From Oehlia diaphana (Eukaryota; Glomeromycota; Glomeromycetes; Glomerales; Glomeraceae): a stretch of DNA of 27,945 nt. Positions within the stretch are counted from its first letter, which is position 1. Each line of letters opens with the position of its first letter. The notes beneath the pieces are model-generated. The model saw only the letters and a program-made list of their open reading frames with translations. It did no database searches and was not told the DNA's origin. Below are positions 10,780-21,820 of this stretch, piece by piece. Made by a program: the position numbers and the translations under genes. The DNA lies in contig QZLH01001585.1 of the NCBI GenBank assembly GCA_003833135.1, forward strand, positions 1-27,945. Reading direction: 5' to 3'.

Positions 10780-11880
10780 ATTAGATCGCAAATTTTCTTC
10801 TTGTTCTAAACGTTATTATTACATAAACTTATTAATATTTATAAATTGTATCATTAACGTCATCAATATTATTCTTTACTTATTTCTTTATAATAGTCAC
10901 TATGAATTTTTGTTGCGTCATATTATTTTGCATATCTGTTGATTAAAATGATATGGAAATAAAGATTACAAGTTTAATATATTAATATTCTACTTACCAC
11001 TATTTGAATATTTTGAACTTTGGATAATTTTTTTTACTATTATCCGATTATTGAAAGAATCATTATTTATCTACTTGATTTTGATTTTTTTATTACTATT
11101 GTTATTAAAATCTTCAACTAATTGCTATGAAATACGATATTACATGGTATATACTTTCTTGCTCTTCTATTAATTTAATTAACTTCAGTTGTATTTTTTG
11201 GTTCGGAAATTTTAAAATTGATAAACAATACTTGTAAATAATCTGCTTTTAGAACTATTTATTTTTATTTATCGTACACTTGATCCGTTTTGATAATTTA
11301 ATCGGCTAATTCCACTTTCATTTCGTCATTTTGTCACCAACTTTTATGGAGTTCCTGGTACAACTTTTGGTCTCATTTCATAAATTATTATTTTCGAAAT
11401 CAATAAAAAGCGGGTTTCCAGATAAAATTTCCACATGAGCATGTCAATACAGAACTATAAATATCTGTTGCAAAAGTAGTTCAATTTTATGTATATACAG
11501 TACAGTAAGCATGTAATTTTCTATTTGGTGGTAAACCATAACATTCAGTTGAACAATTGAACATTTGTACATATGTCATTTGAAGTTTACCTTACAAATT
11601 AAAAAGATTATTTTTAAATAACTTTATTTTATACATGTCCTATATTCTTGATTATATACCTTTTTAAACCAACTTCTATTAGCACTATCAAATTTTTGAG
11701 TACTACATACATCATGCTCTTCATAATCAACCCGGTAAGCTCAAATTTCAGAACATTCATCTTAGTTAAATATTTACTAATTTTTGTAATTACTATTTTG
11801 ACATTGTTAAATGTCCAAGTTTAAAAAATTTGCCATTAAGTAATTTTGTTCACAGCATAATGTAGATAAACATTCATCAT
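10780..11880 (-). pseudogene. Kinase relic 1 (whole gene, riddled with deletions)
   Basis: Recognised by comparison with the kinase at 25847-27945, in the same order and orientation. A last-exon remnant (EQEE) lies at about 10795-10810. A tail exon before a GTAAGT donor lies at about 10998-11055, and V-E-D-F-N-N-N with its TTAG acceptor at about 11085-11120. An EEQE micro-exon lies at 11158-11170. The 'ggagttcctggtac..cttttggtctcatt' C-lobe end lies at about 11345-11380, and 'ccagataaaattt.ccacatgagcat' (W-E-I-S-S-G region) at about 11415-11445. The V-Q-C-Y region lies at about 11530-11570, 'accaacttctattagcac' (A-N-R-S-W) at about 11668-11688, and the N-terminal Cys region at about 11830-11880. 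The catalytic HRD and DLG segment between about 11450 and 11525 is gone. It cannot encode a kinase. Confidence 0.7.
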
Positions 11881-12483
11881 CACAATTTATACAAATTTAT
11901 TTTGTTACTTATTTAAGAATTTCATATAATAGCATTAAAAATTATACAGCATATGATTTTTCATCAAGAATATCTCATCGTAAACTTGTCCATTAGAAGT
12001 CAAAATGAGATAAGTTATCATAAATAATATCGTGTTTTATCCCTAAATCACGTTTCAAATGAAGTAGTGAGCCAAAGAAAGAAGTTGGGCAAATTTTTTT
12101 TGGTACTTTTTACAATATAAACATCATTTAAAACCGGCGAAATTAGCGTAAAAATCTTATATGACATGATACAAAAGAGTCAACGCATAGACAATCAGTT
12201 GCACAAGATCTGACCACAAAAAAGTTTGAATCATATCAGAAATGCTAGTACCAGTATCATGCGCCATTGCGCCGAGAAATCATACTTATATTCGCTGCGT
12301 ATTGTAACAGCAACACGATCATATTTATTAATTTATTAATTTAACATCAAAATTATACATTTAGTAAAAGAAAAAATTCTTGTTAATATGAAAAACTAAA
12401 ATATAATAAATATATATTTTATATTGAGTATATATATAAAGATAAGCGAATAAAAAACGTGTATAAAAATAAACATTTAGCTG
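11881..12483. repeat. 3' flank of copy B; array spacer blocks
   Basis: It holds the shared blocks in the order seen left of copy A: 'agcatatgatttttcatc' (about 11948), 'ccctaaatcacgtttcaaatg' (about 12040-12061) and 'tctgaccacaaaaaagttt' (about 12210-12228). These are followed by the AT-rich 3' flank with 'aaagataagcga', which recurs before the stops of C and D. No gene seen. Confidence 0.6.
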
Positions 12484-14039
12484 TTAGTTCTTCCTAACAA
12501 GAAAATTAAGATCAAAGAAATTTATGAAAAGATTTACAATTCTAATAAGATTATTTCTAAAAATAGAACCAATATATCCAACTTGAGAAGCTTGTCTTAA
12601 TGCGATAGATCTAGAACGTAGCACGTCCGTGGAATTTCGTTTTAACATTTCATTTTCATACTCTTTAATACAAGAAATATAATTTTCTGAAGAATAATTA
12701 AGTAATGCTTTAGAAAGAACTTCAGCATCTTCAATAGCATTGTTCGCTCCTATTCCTAATACAGGACTCGTAGCATGAGCGGCATCTCCTAATAATGTAA
12801 CTCTACTGCTCGTCCATGTATTAATAGATAACGGATCAATATCTCGCATCTTTCTTCTTCGTACAGGATTGTAAGTTTTAAATGGATAATTTTTTGAATC
12901 AGGAGTCGTTTTGGGAACCAAGTCCCATAATTCCAATACGATGTTAGTCATTTCGCATTCTGGTCTTAATTTTCGAATATAATATTTTACATGATTAACG
13001 ACAGATGCAGGATCTTCATCATCAACTTTGTGTTCATCGTGTTCATCATCTAATTTAGTTGGATATCCATAAAGTATTGTCACTCTATAATAGGTTTCAT
13101 TTTTATTCTCAAAATCTTCTTGTTCTATTGGAATACGACGAAAAAAAATAAACGTAGTATCTCCATTAAATCCAACAGTTTCTTGAAATGTACCGTTTCC
13201 ATCGAGTTTGATCAATCTGTCTAAAAGATTTTTAGGTGCGGCTACATCCGCAATAATCATAGTTATTCCGTAATCAAAAATTTGCAATTCTGGTAATTTT
13301 TGTTTTCGAACTAAAAAAAAAAAAGATAAAAGAGATAAGATTAATTATTAAATGATAAGTATTTTATTTATTTTATTTTATTATTATTATTATTTTACCT
13401 GGAGAATTGACGCCATCTGCACCAACTAATATGTCACAAAATTCTTTTGAACCATCTTCAAAAAGTACCCAAACACCATCATCAGTTTCCTCATATCTAA
13501 TACATTTTTTACCCCATTGAACTGGTACATTTTCTAATAGAATATCTCTAAGCCTATCACGATAAGTGATAATTGCCGAAAAACTAGTGGTTGTATTTGC
13601 GACTTCGTAAACATCTTTAACTTGTTTAGTTGGAGGTTTTAATAGTAGACTTCCTGTATGATCGGCGAGTGAAAATCCATGATATTCTAGATTAGGAATT
13701 GGATTTGGCATTGCTTTTGGAAGGTTTAAAGCGATCGATGGGGAAATACAATTTATAAGTGACCGAGCTCCATAATTGTTTATGCCTATATGATATCCTT
13801 GCCATCGGTCTTTCAGTTTTGCCATAGAAGTAAACAAGTGTTTATGTGAAATTCTTCAAAAAAATGTAATGAGAATGAATACACAGTATATTTATACGTA
13901 TACCTTGAGGACCAGATTCTCGTTCGAAGATTTTTACGTCAAATTCTTTTTTATCTTTATTCTTTATCAAAGCGTGATAAAGAGTAAGGCCTCCTAGACC
14001 TGCACCAACAATAATTACAGTTGGAATTTTTTGTTGCAT
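12484..14039 (-). CDS. FAD-dependent monooxygenase, copy B (457 aa, three exons)
   Basis: Paralogue of copy A with the same three-exon structure: 14039-13904, 13809-13399 and 13310-12484 (introns of 94 and 88 nt, GT-AG, phase 1). The acceptor of exon 2 lies just before D-R-W-Q-G-Y-H-I-G; the in-frame ATGs a little upstream (M-A-K-L-K) are intronic, as the other copies show. Motifs present are VGAGLGG (11-17) with E39, GADGVNSPVR, and LLGDAAHATSPVLGIGANNA, the complete canonical GD motif with both glycines. The C-terminus is F-L-V-R-K-N. All catalytic-family signatures are intact and there is no stop or frameshift, so it is probably functional. The substrate cannot be told; related fungal enzymes hydroxylate phenolic or polyketide-like compounds. 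Confidence 0.92.
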
Positions 14040-14477
14040 TTTTTTTAAAAATTATAAATTTGATATCGAAATTAAAGGAGACGATGTGAGAGAATATCAG
14101 AATGGCCGAATTTTATCCGACATTTGTGATGGTCATGCGATTTAGTGAAACACATTAATTAATGTAACACATACTGTATTTATCCGAAAATACCGACAAA
14201 AAAAAATAAGAAATCTAATAATAGAATATTCGCAAACGAAACTATTTCTTTGCGCACCAATACTTAATTTTGAAATATCATGATTATCTTTGTTATCAAA
14301 TCTAAGTAATAAAATAATGAATGTGATTAAAATTATATTAATTTATTTAATAAGTGCTTACTTTTTATAGGAATTCATACAAAATAATAATCAGTAAAAA
14401 TAATACTATATACAAATATAGATAAATTTTAAATTTAAAGAAAAATCAAAAAAAAAAAAATATAAATGTATAGTACT
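14040..14477 (-). promoter_or_regulatory. Upstream region of copy B with blocks conserved in C and D
   Basis: Right next to the ATG is a T-run. Then come the block 'ggccgaattttatccga' (14104-14120) and, about 30-70 bp further, 'acacattaattaatgtaac' and 'actgtatttatccgaaaa' (about 14150-14190). The same two blocks, in the same order and spacing, precede copies C and D. They may simply be inherited by duplication, but they stay more alike than the surrounding spacer. Confidence 0.45.
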
Positions 14478-14680
14478 TATGAGTACCACTGACGATGCCC
14501 TCCATATCTTTTTAAATATTTAATATTTTGTAATTATATGGGTCGATAGATGTTCTGAAATTTGAATTGATAGATAATATTCTAATTAATTTAAATGTTC
14601 CCATTTGACATTGTTATACTCAATTATCCAGATGCCCGGTTTGAAAATTTGGTCGGTATAATATAGTTAAATATTCACCG
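14478..14680 (-). pseudogene. Kinase relic 2 (N-terminal part)
   Basis: Antisense of this stretch matches the 5' part of the kinase at 27640-27935. The matches are 'gagtaccact..gatg.cctccat.tct' (K-K-L-E region), then 'catttgacattgttatactcaattatccagatgcc' and 'gtttgaaaattt'. These are the counterparts of the codons for Q-M-K and the S-N-W-T-S-G segment. Internal parts are deleted and no frame is open. It is nearly identical to relic 3. Confidence 0.65.
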
Positions 14681-15977
14681 ACAATTTTCACAAAAAATTA
14701 TAATTGTCAAAATCTTTTATTTAATATTCTTACTGACATATCGATATGATTTTTTATCGTTTGCAAGAGACTTGTCAGCAATAATAGTTCGATGTCTAAA
14801 TTCAAAATGTTTGTCTATAATATCTTGTATATTAAATTTATTAATGCATATGATGCTCTTCTATATATGAATTGCAACAAAAACTGTCTTCTCGAATAGA
14901 AACAATAATAATTATTCAATTTTGGATAAATATATTACGAAATCATACGTTTTAACACATTTAATTGTGCGACCTTCTTTGCATGAATTTGGATCTCAAT
15001 CGTAAAAAGATTTGATAATATTTATTTTTTTTTATTTAGTAAGGCACATTCCTTTGTCGATTTGATAGTGTTTAATAATTGAATAAACTGTAAATTACTA
15101 TTAATATAAGATTTTTTTAAAAAAGAAATACAGATAAAAAAATCATTCAATGGTTAAAAATTAAACAAGAAATTTTTTTCATATTGTATATTATCGGGAA
15201 AAGACAAACTTCAAAAATCGGTTAATAATAAAGAACATTTTTTTTATCTAACCACAACCGCTTGACGGAATTGATAAAGCTCAGTCATCACGCAAATTAA
15301 AAGTTATCATCATTGGAGTTTTAACTAATTTCAAAATTGAAAAAATAATGGGGAAGATCAGCGAATATCTGATGATCTTGAAACTTTTTTCGTGGCCAAC
15401 TACAATAAACAATAAACAAAAAAAAATTTAAAATTAAGTTATTAGAGAAAAGTTGTAATACCACAAAAATATTGAAGTTCCAAGCAAATTATCTATCATT
15501 GGAACTGTTTGTCGGTAGTGGATTTGATCCTTTTCTTAGAGCAAGAAGAAAAAGTAAAACATTAGATAATTTAATGTTTTTATGTTTATTTATTATTTTG
15601 TCTAGGATTCGGTTCGAAGTAACTATTTGAAATATTATAACGAGAAAATTATTATTTATTATAGTAATAATAAAATACGTCACGGATTCTAATTTGTTTT
15701 TTTTTTATTTAAGATGTAAAGTTATTCATTTTTCAAGATTTAAACATTATTAGTACAATAACGGAATTTTATTAATAATTTATAACAGCAATATAATAAT
15801 TTATTGATTTAATATCAAAATGTTCCATTCAAGAAAAAATATATATATATGCGTTTTTATAAAAAGCTAAAAATATATAAAAAATAATAAAATATATATA
15901 GTAATAAATTCAGTACGTTCAGTACATATAAAGATAAGCGAAACAAAAAAACATGTATAAAAGTAAATGTTTGGCTA
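14681..15977. repeat. B-C spacer, duplicated in the C-D spacer
   Basis: From 14690 to the stop of copy C it aligns by eye, block for block, with 19017-20264. Matching blocks include 'gacaattttcacaaaaaattataattgtcaaaatct', 'gcaacaaaaactgtcttctcgaatag', 'aagacaaacttcaaaaatcggttaataataaag', 'ccacaaccgcttgacggaattgataaagct', 'gttgtaataccacaaaa' and 'ggtagtggatttgatcc'. Indels of a few to about 60 bp separate them. A segment around 15375-15400 is inverted relative to the flanks of A and B. No gene is present; the 64 aa frame at 15489-15683 has no counterpart open in the C-D spacer. Confidence 0.8.
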
Positions 15978-17896
15978 TTAGTTCTTCCTAACATTCCTAA
16001 AAAGAAAAGTAAGATCAAAGAAATTCATTATAAAATTTAAAATTCTAAGAAAATTATTTCTAAAAATAGAACTAATATATCCAACTTGAGAAGCTTGTCT
16101 TAATGCGATAGACCTAGAACGTAGCACGTCCGCGGAATTTCGTTTTAACATTTCATTTTCATATTCTTTAATACAAGAAATATAATTCTCTGGAGAATAA
16201 TTAAGTAATGCTTTAGAAAGAACTTCAGCATCTTCAAGAGCATTGTTCGCTCCTATTCCTAATACAGGACTCGTAGCATGAGCGGCATCTCCTAATAATG
16301 TAACTCTACTACTCGTCCATGTATTAATAGATAACGGATCAATATCTCGCATCTTTCTTCTTCGTACAGGATTGTATGTTTTAAATGGATAATTTTTTGA
16401 ATCAGGAATCGTTTTGGGAACCAAGTCCCATAATTCCAATACGATGTTAGTCATTTCGCATTCTGGTCTTAATTTTCGAATATAATATTTTATATGATTA
16501 ATGACAGATGCAGGATCTTCATCATCAACTTTGTGTTCATCATGTTCATCATCCAATTTAGTTGGATATCCATAAACTATTGTCGCTCTATAATGGGTTT
16601 CATTTTTATTCTCAAAGTTTTCTTGTTCTATTGGAATACGACGAAAAATGATAAACGTAGTATCTCCATTAAATCCAACAGTTTCTTGAAATGTACTGTT
16701 TCCATTGATTTTAATCAATCTGTCTAAGAGATATTTAGGTACGGCTACATCTGTAATAATCATAGTTATTCCATAATCAAAAATTTGCAATTCTGGTAAT
16801 TTTTGTTTTCGAACTAAAAAAAAAAAAGATAAAAGAGATAAGATTAATTATTAAATGATAAGTATTTTATTTTTTTATTTTATTATTATTAATTTTACCT
16901 GGAGAATTGACGCCATCTGCACCAACTAATATGTCACAAAATTCTTTTGAACCATCTTCAAAAAGTACCCAAACACCATCATCAGTTTCTTCATATCCAA
17001 TACATTTTTTACCCCATTGAACCGGTACATTTTCTAATAGAATATCTCTAAGCCTATCACGATAAGCGATAATTATCGAAAAACTACTAGTAGTTGAATT
17101 TGCGACTTCGTAAATATCTTTAACTTGTTTAGTTGGAGGTCTTAATAGTAGGCTTCCCGTATGATCGGCGAGTGAAAATCCATGATATTCTAGATTAGGA
17201 ATTGGATTTGGTGTCGCTTTTGGAAGGTTTGAAGCGATCGAAGAAGGAATACAATTTATAAGAGATCGAGCTCCATAAGTGTTTATTCCTATATGATATC
17301 CTTGCCATCGATCTTTCAGTTTTACCATAGAAACAATTGTTTAAAAATGAAATTCTTAAAAAATGGTAAGAGAATGATTAGGCCCATGACATATATTAGC
17401 TAATATTTTTAGGGGATGGGGTTAAGCACCCAAGTTTTGTGGGCGGGATTTTTGAGTCACGGGGGAGACAAATAACGATCAGCCAACTCAAAAAAAACTA
17501 AGTCGCTGAGATAAATATAAACCGCTCGGTCACGTGTTAGTGACAATTAAATGTCACACGTTCCTTATATGGTGATAATCGACACAAATCCCGCCCACGA
17601 AACTGGGAGTGCGGGTTAAGCAAAATCTTACGTAATATAAATTAAACATTTCTATTGGTTAAAATTAGTATTATATGTATAATTGAATATTATTGGTTAA
17701 AAAGATCTAATATTAACTAATATATGTCACTGCCCGTGCACAGTATATTTATACGTATACCTTGAGGACCAGATTCTCGTTCAAAGATTTTTACATTGAA
17801 TTCTTTTTTATCTTTATTCTTTATCAAAGCGTGATAAAAAGTAAGGCCTCCTAGACCTGCACCAATAATAATTATAGTTGGAATTTTTTGTTGCAT
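15978..17896 (-). CDS. FAD-dependent monooxygenase, copy C (461 aa, MITE in intron 1)
   Basis: Exons are 17896-17761, 17312-16899 and 16813-15978. The first exon (45 codons plus one base, MQQKIPT...FERESGPQ) is easy to miss because intron 1 is 448 nt rather than the 94-105 nt of its sisters. The excess is a foldback element at 17381-17739. Intron 2 is 85 nt. Motifs present are GAGLGG with E39, GADGVNSPVR and LLGDAAHATSPVLGIGANNA. It has one extra Ser in the S-T-T-S-S-F-S stretch of exon 2 and ends F-R-N-V-R-K-N, three residues longer than B. No disabling change was seen, and the donor and acceptor of the enlarged intron are intact, so splicing should still be possible, perhaps less efficient. 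It is very close to B and D in sequence. Confidence 0.9.
17381..17739. mobile_element. Foldback MITE inside intron 1 of copy C
   Basis: It is absent from the same intron position in copies B and D, where 'gaatgatta' runs straight into 'cacagtatatt'. The ends carry inverted repeats matching 20 of 21 positions (17387-17407 against 17709-17729; core tgacatatattag). A second inverted pair follows (17429-17454 against 17582-17606, around gtgggcggga). Near the centre, 'cgtgttagtgaca' faces 'tgtcacacg' (17533-17560). The whole can fold into one long hairpin. It has no coding capacity. No clean target duplication is visible and the extreme ends (ggccca / gggca) do not pair exactly, so the superfamily is left open. 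Confidence 0.8.
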
Positions 17897-18216
17897 TTTT
17901 TATAATTTGATATGCTTAAATGAGACGAATTTATAGAATATATATATCAACTCAAATGGTCCGAATTTTATCCGATATTTTGATTAACAATGTGATAGAC
18001 ATGCAATTTACTCTATTTAGGAAATTCTAAGGTTAGTGAAACTCATTAATTAATGTAACACATACTGTATTTATCCGAAAAAATGCCGACAAAAAAAAAT
18101 AGTTAGGTTTTAATCTAATAATAGAATATTTCGCAGTATTTTTCGTTTTGAACGAAACTAGTATTTCTTTTTTTTTAACCATTGATTTTGAAATATCCGT
18201 CATGGTTATTAAATCT
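17897..18216 (-). promoter_or_regulatory. Upstream region of copy C
   Basis: It has the same order of blocks as upstream of B: 'ggtccgaattttatccga' at 17958-17975, then 'actcattaattaatgtaacacatactgtatttatccgaaaa' at about 18037-18080. The short frame at 18033-18236 is an accident. The region ends at the left target duplication of the hAT-like MITE. Confidence 0.45.
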
Positions 18217-18655
18217 AGAGGTTGGAACCGGTCCAAAAAGTCTTAACCGGTTAATAACCGGTTAAAACTCAATTCTAGTCAGCATTAAAATTCGGCCAGG
18301 ATTAGCATCAAATATATTTTTAATCCCGGCCAAAATTAGGCCAGACCAAAACTCTAATCGAAACGAAACTTTAGCTGAAAGACGAAATTCAGGCCAAAAT
18401 TGTCTAGCCGGTACTATGAATTTCGGCCCGCATTATGAATTTTATATAACACAAAAAAATTGGTCTGTTGGTATATGTAGCTATCTTACCTGGTGGCTAA
18501 ACTTTTATTTGAAGTCCCGTGATTTATAATTCTGACCGGCACTGTAAATTTGGCCAGAATTACAAATATTTTCAGCATTTTAACCGGTTAATTTAACCGG
18601 TTAAAATGGGTTTTTTTACAAATGTTTTAACCGGTCACCCGTTTCCAACTTCTAA
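18217..18655. mobile_element. hAT-like MITE, 439 bp, with 8 bp target duplication
   Basis: The flanks are ttaaatct (18209-18216) and tcaaatct (18656-18663), an 8 bp duplication with one mismatch. The paralogous B upstream region has the unoccupied site, with a single 'tcaaatct' near 14297. The ends are inverted: AGAGGTTGGAAcCGG on the left and TTAGAAGTTGGAAaCGG read inward from the right. Subterminal palindromes 'aaccggttaataaccggttaaaa' (left) and 'ttttaaccggttaatttaaccggttaaaa' (right) follow. An 8 bp duplication fits the hAT superfamily. The interior is non-coding, with repeated GGCCaaaatt/GGCCagaatt motifs. Confidence 0.85.
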
Positions 18656-18825
18656 TCAAATCTTTATTAAGTAATAACATAATGAATGTGTTATTACAAT
18701 TATATTAATTTTGTTTACTTTTATAGGAAATCATACAAAATACTGTTAAATTAATAATCAATAAATATAGATAAATTTTAAATTTTAAAGAAAAATCAAA
18801 AAAAATTAATATCAATGTATATTTG

Positions 18826-19016
18826 TGAGTACCACGATGCCCTCCATATCTTTTTAAATATTCAATATTTTGGAGTCGATGGATGTTCTGAAATTGGACT
18901 GCTAGATGATATACTTGACATTGTTATACTCAATTACCCAGATGCCCAGTTTGAAAATTTGATTTATTATTTAGAACACAATGTTGGGTATAATAGTTGA
19001 TTATTAAATATTCACC
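18826..19016 (-). pseudogene. Kinase relic 3 (N-terminal part)
   Basis: Close sister of relic 2, with the same 'gagtaccac..gatgccctccatatctttttaaatatt' start and 'ttgacattgttatactcaatta.ccagatgcc.gtttgaaaattt'. It also keeps 'atttagaacacaatgtt', matching the codons around the C-x-H-C region of the kinase (27900-27925). No frame is open on the minus strand. The 61 aa plus-strand frame here is antisense and not a gene. Confidence 0.65.
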
Positions 19017-20264
19017 ATGACAATTTTCACAAAAAATTATAATTGTCAAAATCTTTATTTAATATTCTTGCTGCATATCGATATGACTTTTTATCTTTTG
19101 TAAGAGACTTGTCATCAATAATAGTTTGATGTCTAAATTCAAAATGTAAAATGTTTGTCTATAATATCTTGTATATTTAAATTTGTTATTGCATATGATG
19201 CTCTTCTATATAAGAATTGCAACAAAAACTGTCTTCTCGAATAGAACTGACACAAATTATATGTAACAACATTTAATTGTGCGACCTTAATTTGGATCAT
19301 CTCATAAAAAGATTTGCGATTTGATAGTGTTTAATAATTAAATAAACTGAAAATTATTATTAATATGATTTTTTTTAAAAAGAAATACAGATAAAAAAAT
19401 TATTCAAAAATTAAACAAGAAAATTTTATCCATGATATTGTATATTATCGTTCATTCGCGTGAAAAGACAAACTTCAAAAATCGGTTAATAATAAAGAGC
19501 ATTTTTTTTTTATATAACCACAACCGCTTGACGGAATTGATAAAGCTTAGTCATCACGCAATTAGAAGTTATCATCATTATTAGAGTTTTAACTAATTTC
19601 AAATTGAAAAAAGATTAACTTGTGACACGACGGATATCTACTGATGAACCTACTATGGCGCATTGTACAAGTATTGACATATTTTTTTCGTGGTCAGATT
19701 TTGTTTAACTACATTAAACAATAAACTAAAAAATTTAAAGTTAAATTAGAAAAAGTTGTAATACCACAAAATATTGAAGTACCAAGTAAACTGATGGTAG
19801 TGGATTTGATCCGTTTCTTAGAAAGGAAAAAATAAAAACATTAGTTTCAAATTAATTTAATAATTTTATTTATTTATTTTTTTTATTATTTTGCCTAGGA
19901 TTTGGTTTGAAGTACTATTTGAAATATTATACCGAGAAAGTTATTATTTACTGTATAATAGTAATAATAATAAACGTTATGGATTCTAATTTGTTTTTTT
20001 TTATGTAAGATGTAAAGTTATTCATTTTTCGAGATTTAAACATTATTGGTTCAAGAACGGGACTGTATTAATATATTGTAACGACAATACAATACTTAAT
20101 TTAAAGGTTCCATTCAAGTAAAAAAAAAAGATATATACATTTTCTATAAAAAAGCTAAAAATATATAAAAATAATAAAATATATAAAGTAAATTCAGTAC
20201 ATTCAGTACATTTAAAGATAAGCGAACAAAAAACACGTATAAAGTAAACATTTGGCTATTAGTT
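19017..20264. repeat. C-D spacer, duplicate of the B-C spacer
   Basis: It aligns with 14681-15977 and differs by indels. For example, an extra stretch of about 60 bp lies around 19620-19680, and the segment at about 14925-14960 is missing. 'ttttcgtggtcagattttgttt' at about 19685-19710 is the reverse complement of the block left of A (5281) and B (12208). No gene seen. Confidence 0.8.
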
Positions 20265-21820
20265 CTACCTAACATTCCTAAAAAGAAAATTAAGATCAAA
20301 GAAATTCATGATAAAATTTATAATTCTAATAAAATTATTTCTAAAGAAAGAACCAATATATCCAACTTGAGAAGCTTGTCCTAATGCGATAAATCTAGAA
20401 CGTAGCACGTCCGTGGAATTTCGTTTTAACATTTCATTTTCATATTCTTTAATACAAGAAATATAATTCTCTGGAGAATAATTAAGTAATGCTTTAGAAA
20501 GAACTTCGACATCTTCAATAGCATTGTTCGCTCCTATTCCTAATACAGGACTCGTAGCATGAGCGGCATCTCCTAATAATGTAACTCTACTACTCGTCCA
20601 TGTATTAATAGATAACGGATCAATATCTCGCATCTTTCTTCTTCGTAAAGGATTATAAGTTTTAAATGGATATTTTTTTGAATCGGGAGTCATTTTAGGA
20701 ACCAAGTCCCATAATTCCAATACGATGTTAGTCATTTCGCATTCTGGTCTTAACTTTCGAATATAATATTTTACATGATTAATGACAGATGCAGGATCTT
20801 CATCAACAACTTTGTGTTCATCGTGTTTATCATCTAATTGAGTTGGATATACATAAGCTATTGTCGCTTTATAGTAGGTTTCATTTTTATTCTCAAAATT
20901 TTCTCGTTCTATTGGAATACGACGAAAAATAATAAACGTCGAATCTCCATTAAATCCAACAGTTTCTTGAAATGTACCGTTTCCATTGAGTTTAATCAAT
21001 CTGTCTAAGAGATTTTTAGGTGCAGCTACATCTGTAATAATCATAGTTATTCCATAATCAAAAATTTGCAATTCTGGTAATTTTTGTTTTCGAACTAAAA
21101 AAAGTTAAAAGAGAGAGAAGATTAATTAGTATTTTATTTATTTATTTTATTATTAATTAATTTCTTACCCGGAGAATTGACGCCATCTGCACCAACTAAT
21201 ATGTCACAAAATTCTTTCGAACCATCTTCAAAAAGTACCCAAACACCATCATCAGTTTCCTCATATCCAATACATTTTTTACCCCATTGAACTGGTACAT
21301 TTTCTAATAGAACATCTCTAAGCCTATTACGATAAGTGATAATTATCGAAAAACTAGTGGTTAAATTTGCGACTTCGTAAATATCTTTAACTTGTTTAGA
21401 TGGAGGTCTTAATAGTAGGCTTCCCGTATGATCGGCGAGTGAAAATCCATGATATTCTAGATTAGGAATTGGATTTGGTGTCGCTTTTGGAAGATTTGAA
21501 GTGATCGAAGAAGGAATACAATTTATAAGAGATCGTGCTCCATAATTGTTTATTCCTATATGATATCCTTGCCATCGATCTTTCAGTTTTACCATATAAA
21601 CAAGTTTTTAAAAGTGAAATTCTTCAAAAAAAATGTTAAGAGAATGATTACACAGTATATTTATATTTGTATGTACTAGTATACCTTGAGGACCAGATTC
21701 TCGTTCAAAAATTTTTACATTGAATTCTTTTTTATCTTTATTTTTTATCAAAGCGTGATAAAAAGTAAGGCCTCCTAGACCTGCACCAATAATAATTACG
21801 GTTGGAACTTTTTGTTGCAT
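20265..21820 (-). CDS. FAD-dependent monooxygenase, copy D (458 aa, three exons)
   Basis: Exons are 21820-21685, 21579-21169 and 21094-20265, with introns of 105 and 74 nt, GT-AG and phase 1. Motifs present are IGAGLGG (11-17) with E39, GADGVNSPVR, and LLGDAAHATSPVLGIGANNA. The reading frame is intact. The C-terminus ends F-R-N-V-R because a TAG (20267-20265) replaces the AAG Lys codon found in copy C, losing the final K-N. This is outside the catalytic fold and probably harmless. A few substitutions are private to this copy, including K-M-T for K-T-T and D-V-E-V for D-A-E-V after the GD motif. Probably functional. Confidence 0.92.

Noticed and set aside
13810..13837. M-F-T-S-M-A-K-L-K as the N-terminus of copy B
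   Set aside because: It would leave out the FAD-binding exon. Comparison with copies A, C and D shows this is the end of intron 1, with the acceptor right before D-R-W-Q-G.
16494..16727. Plus-strand open frame of 77 aa
   Set aside because: Antisense to exon 3 of monooxygenase copy C, and not open in the sister copies.
18815..19000. Plus-strand open frame of 61 aa
   Set aside because: Antisense of kinase relic 3; the equivalent frame in relic 2 is closed.
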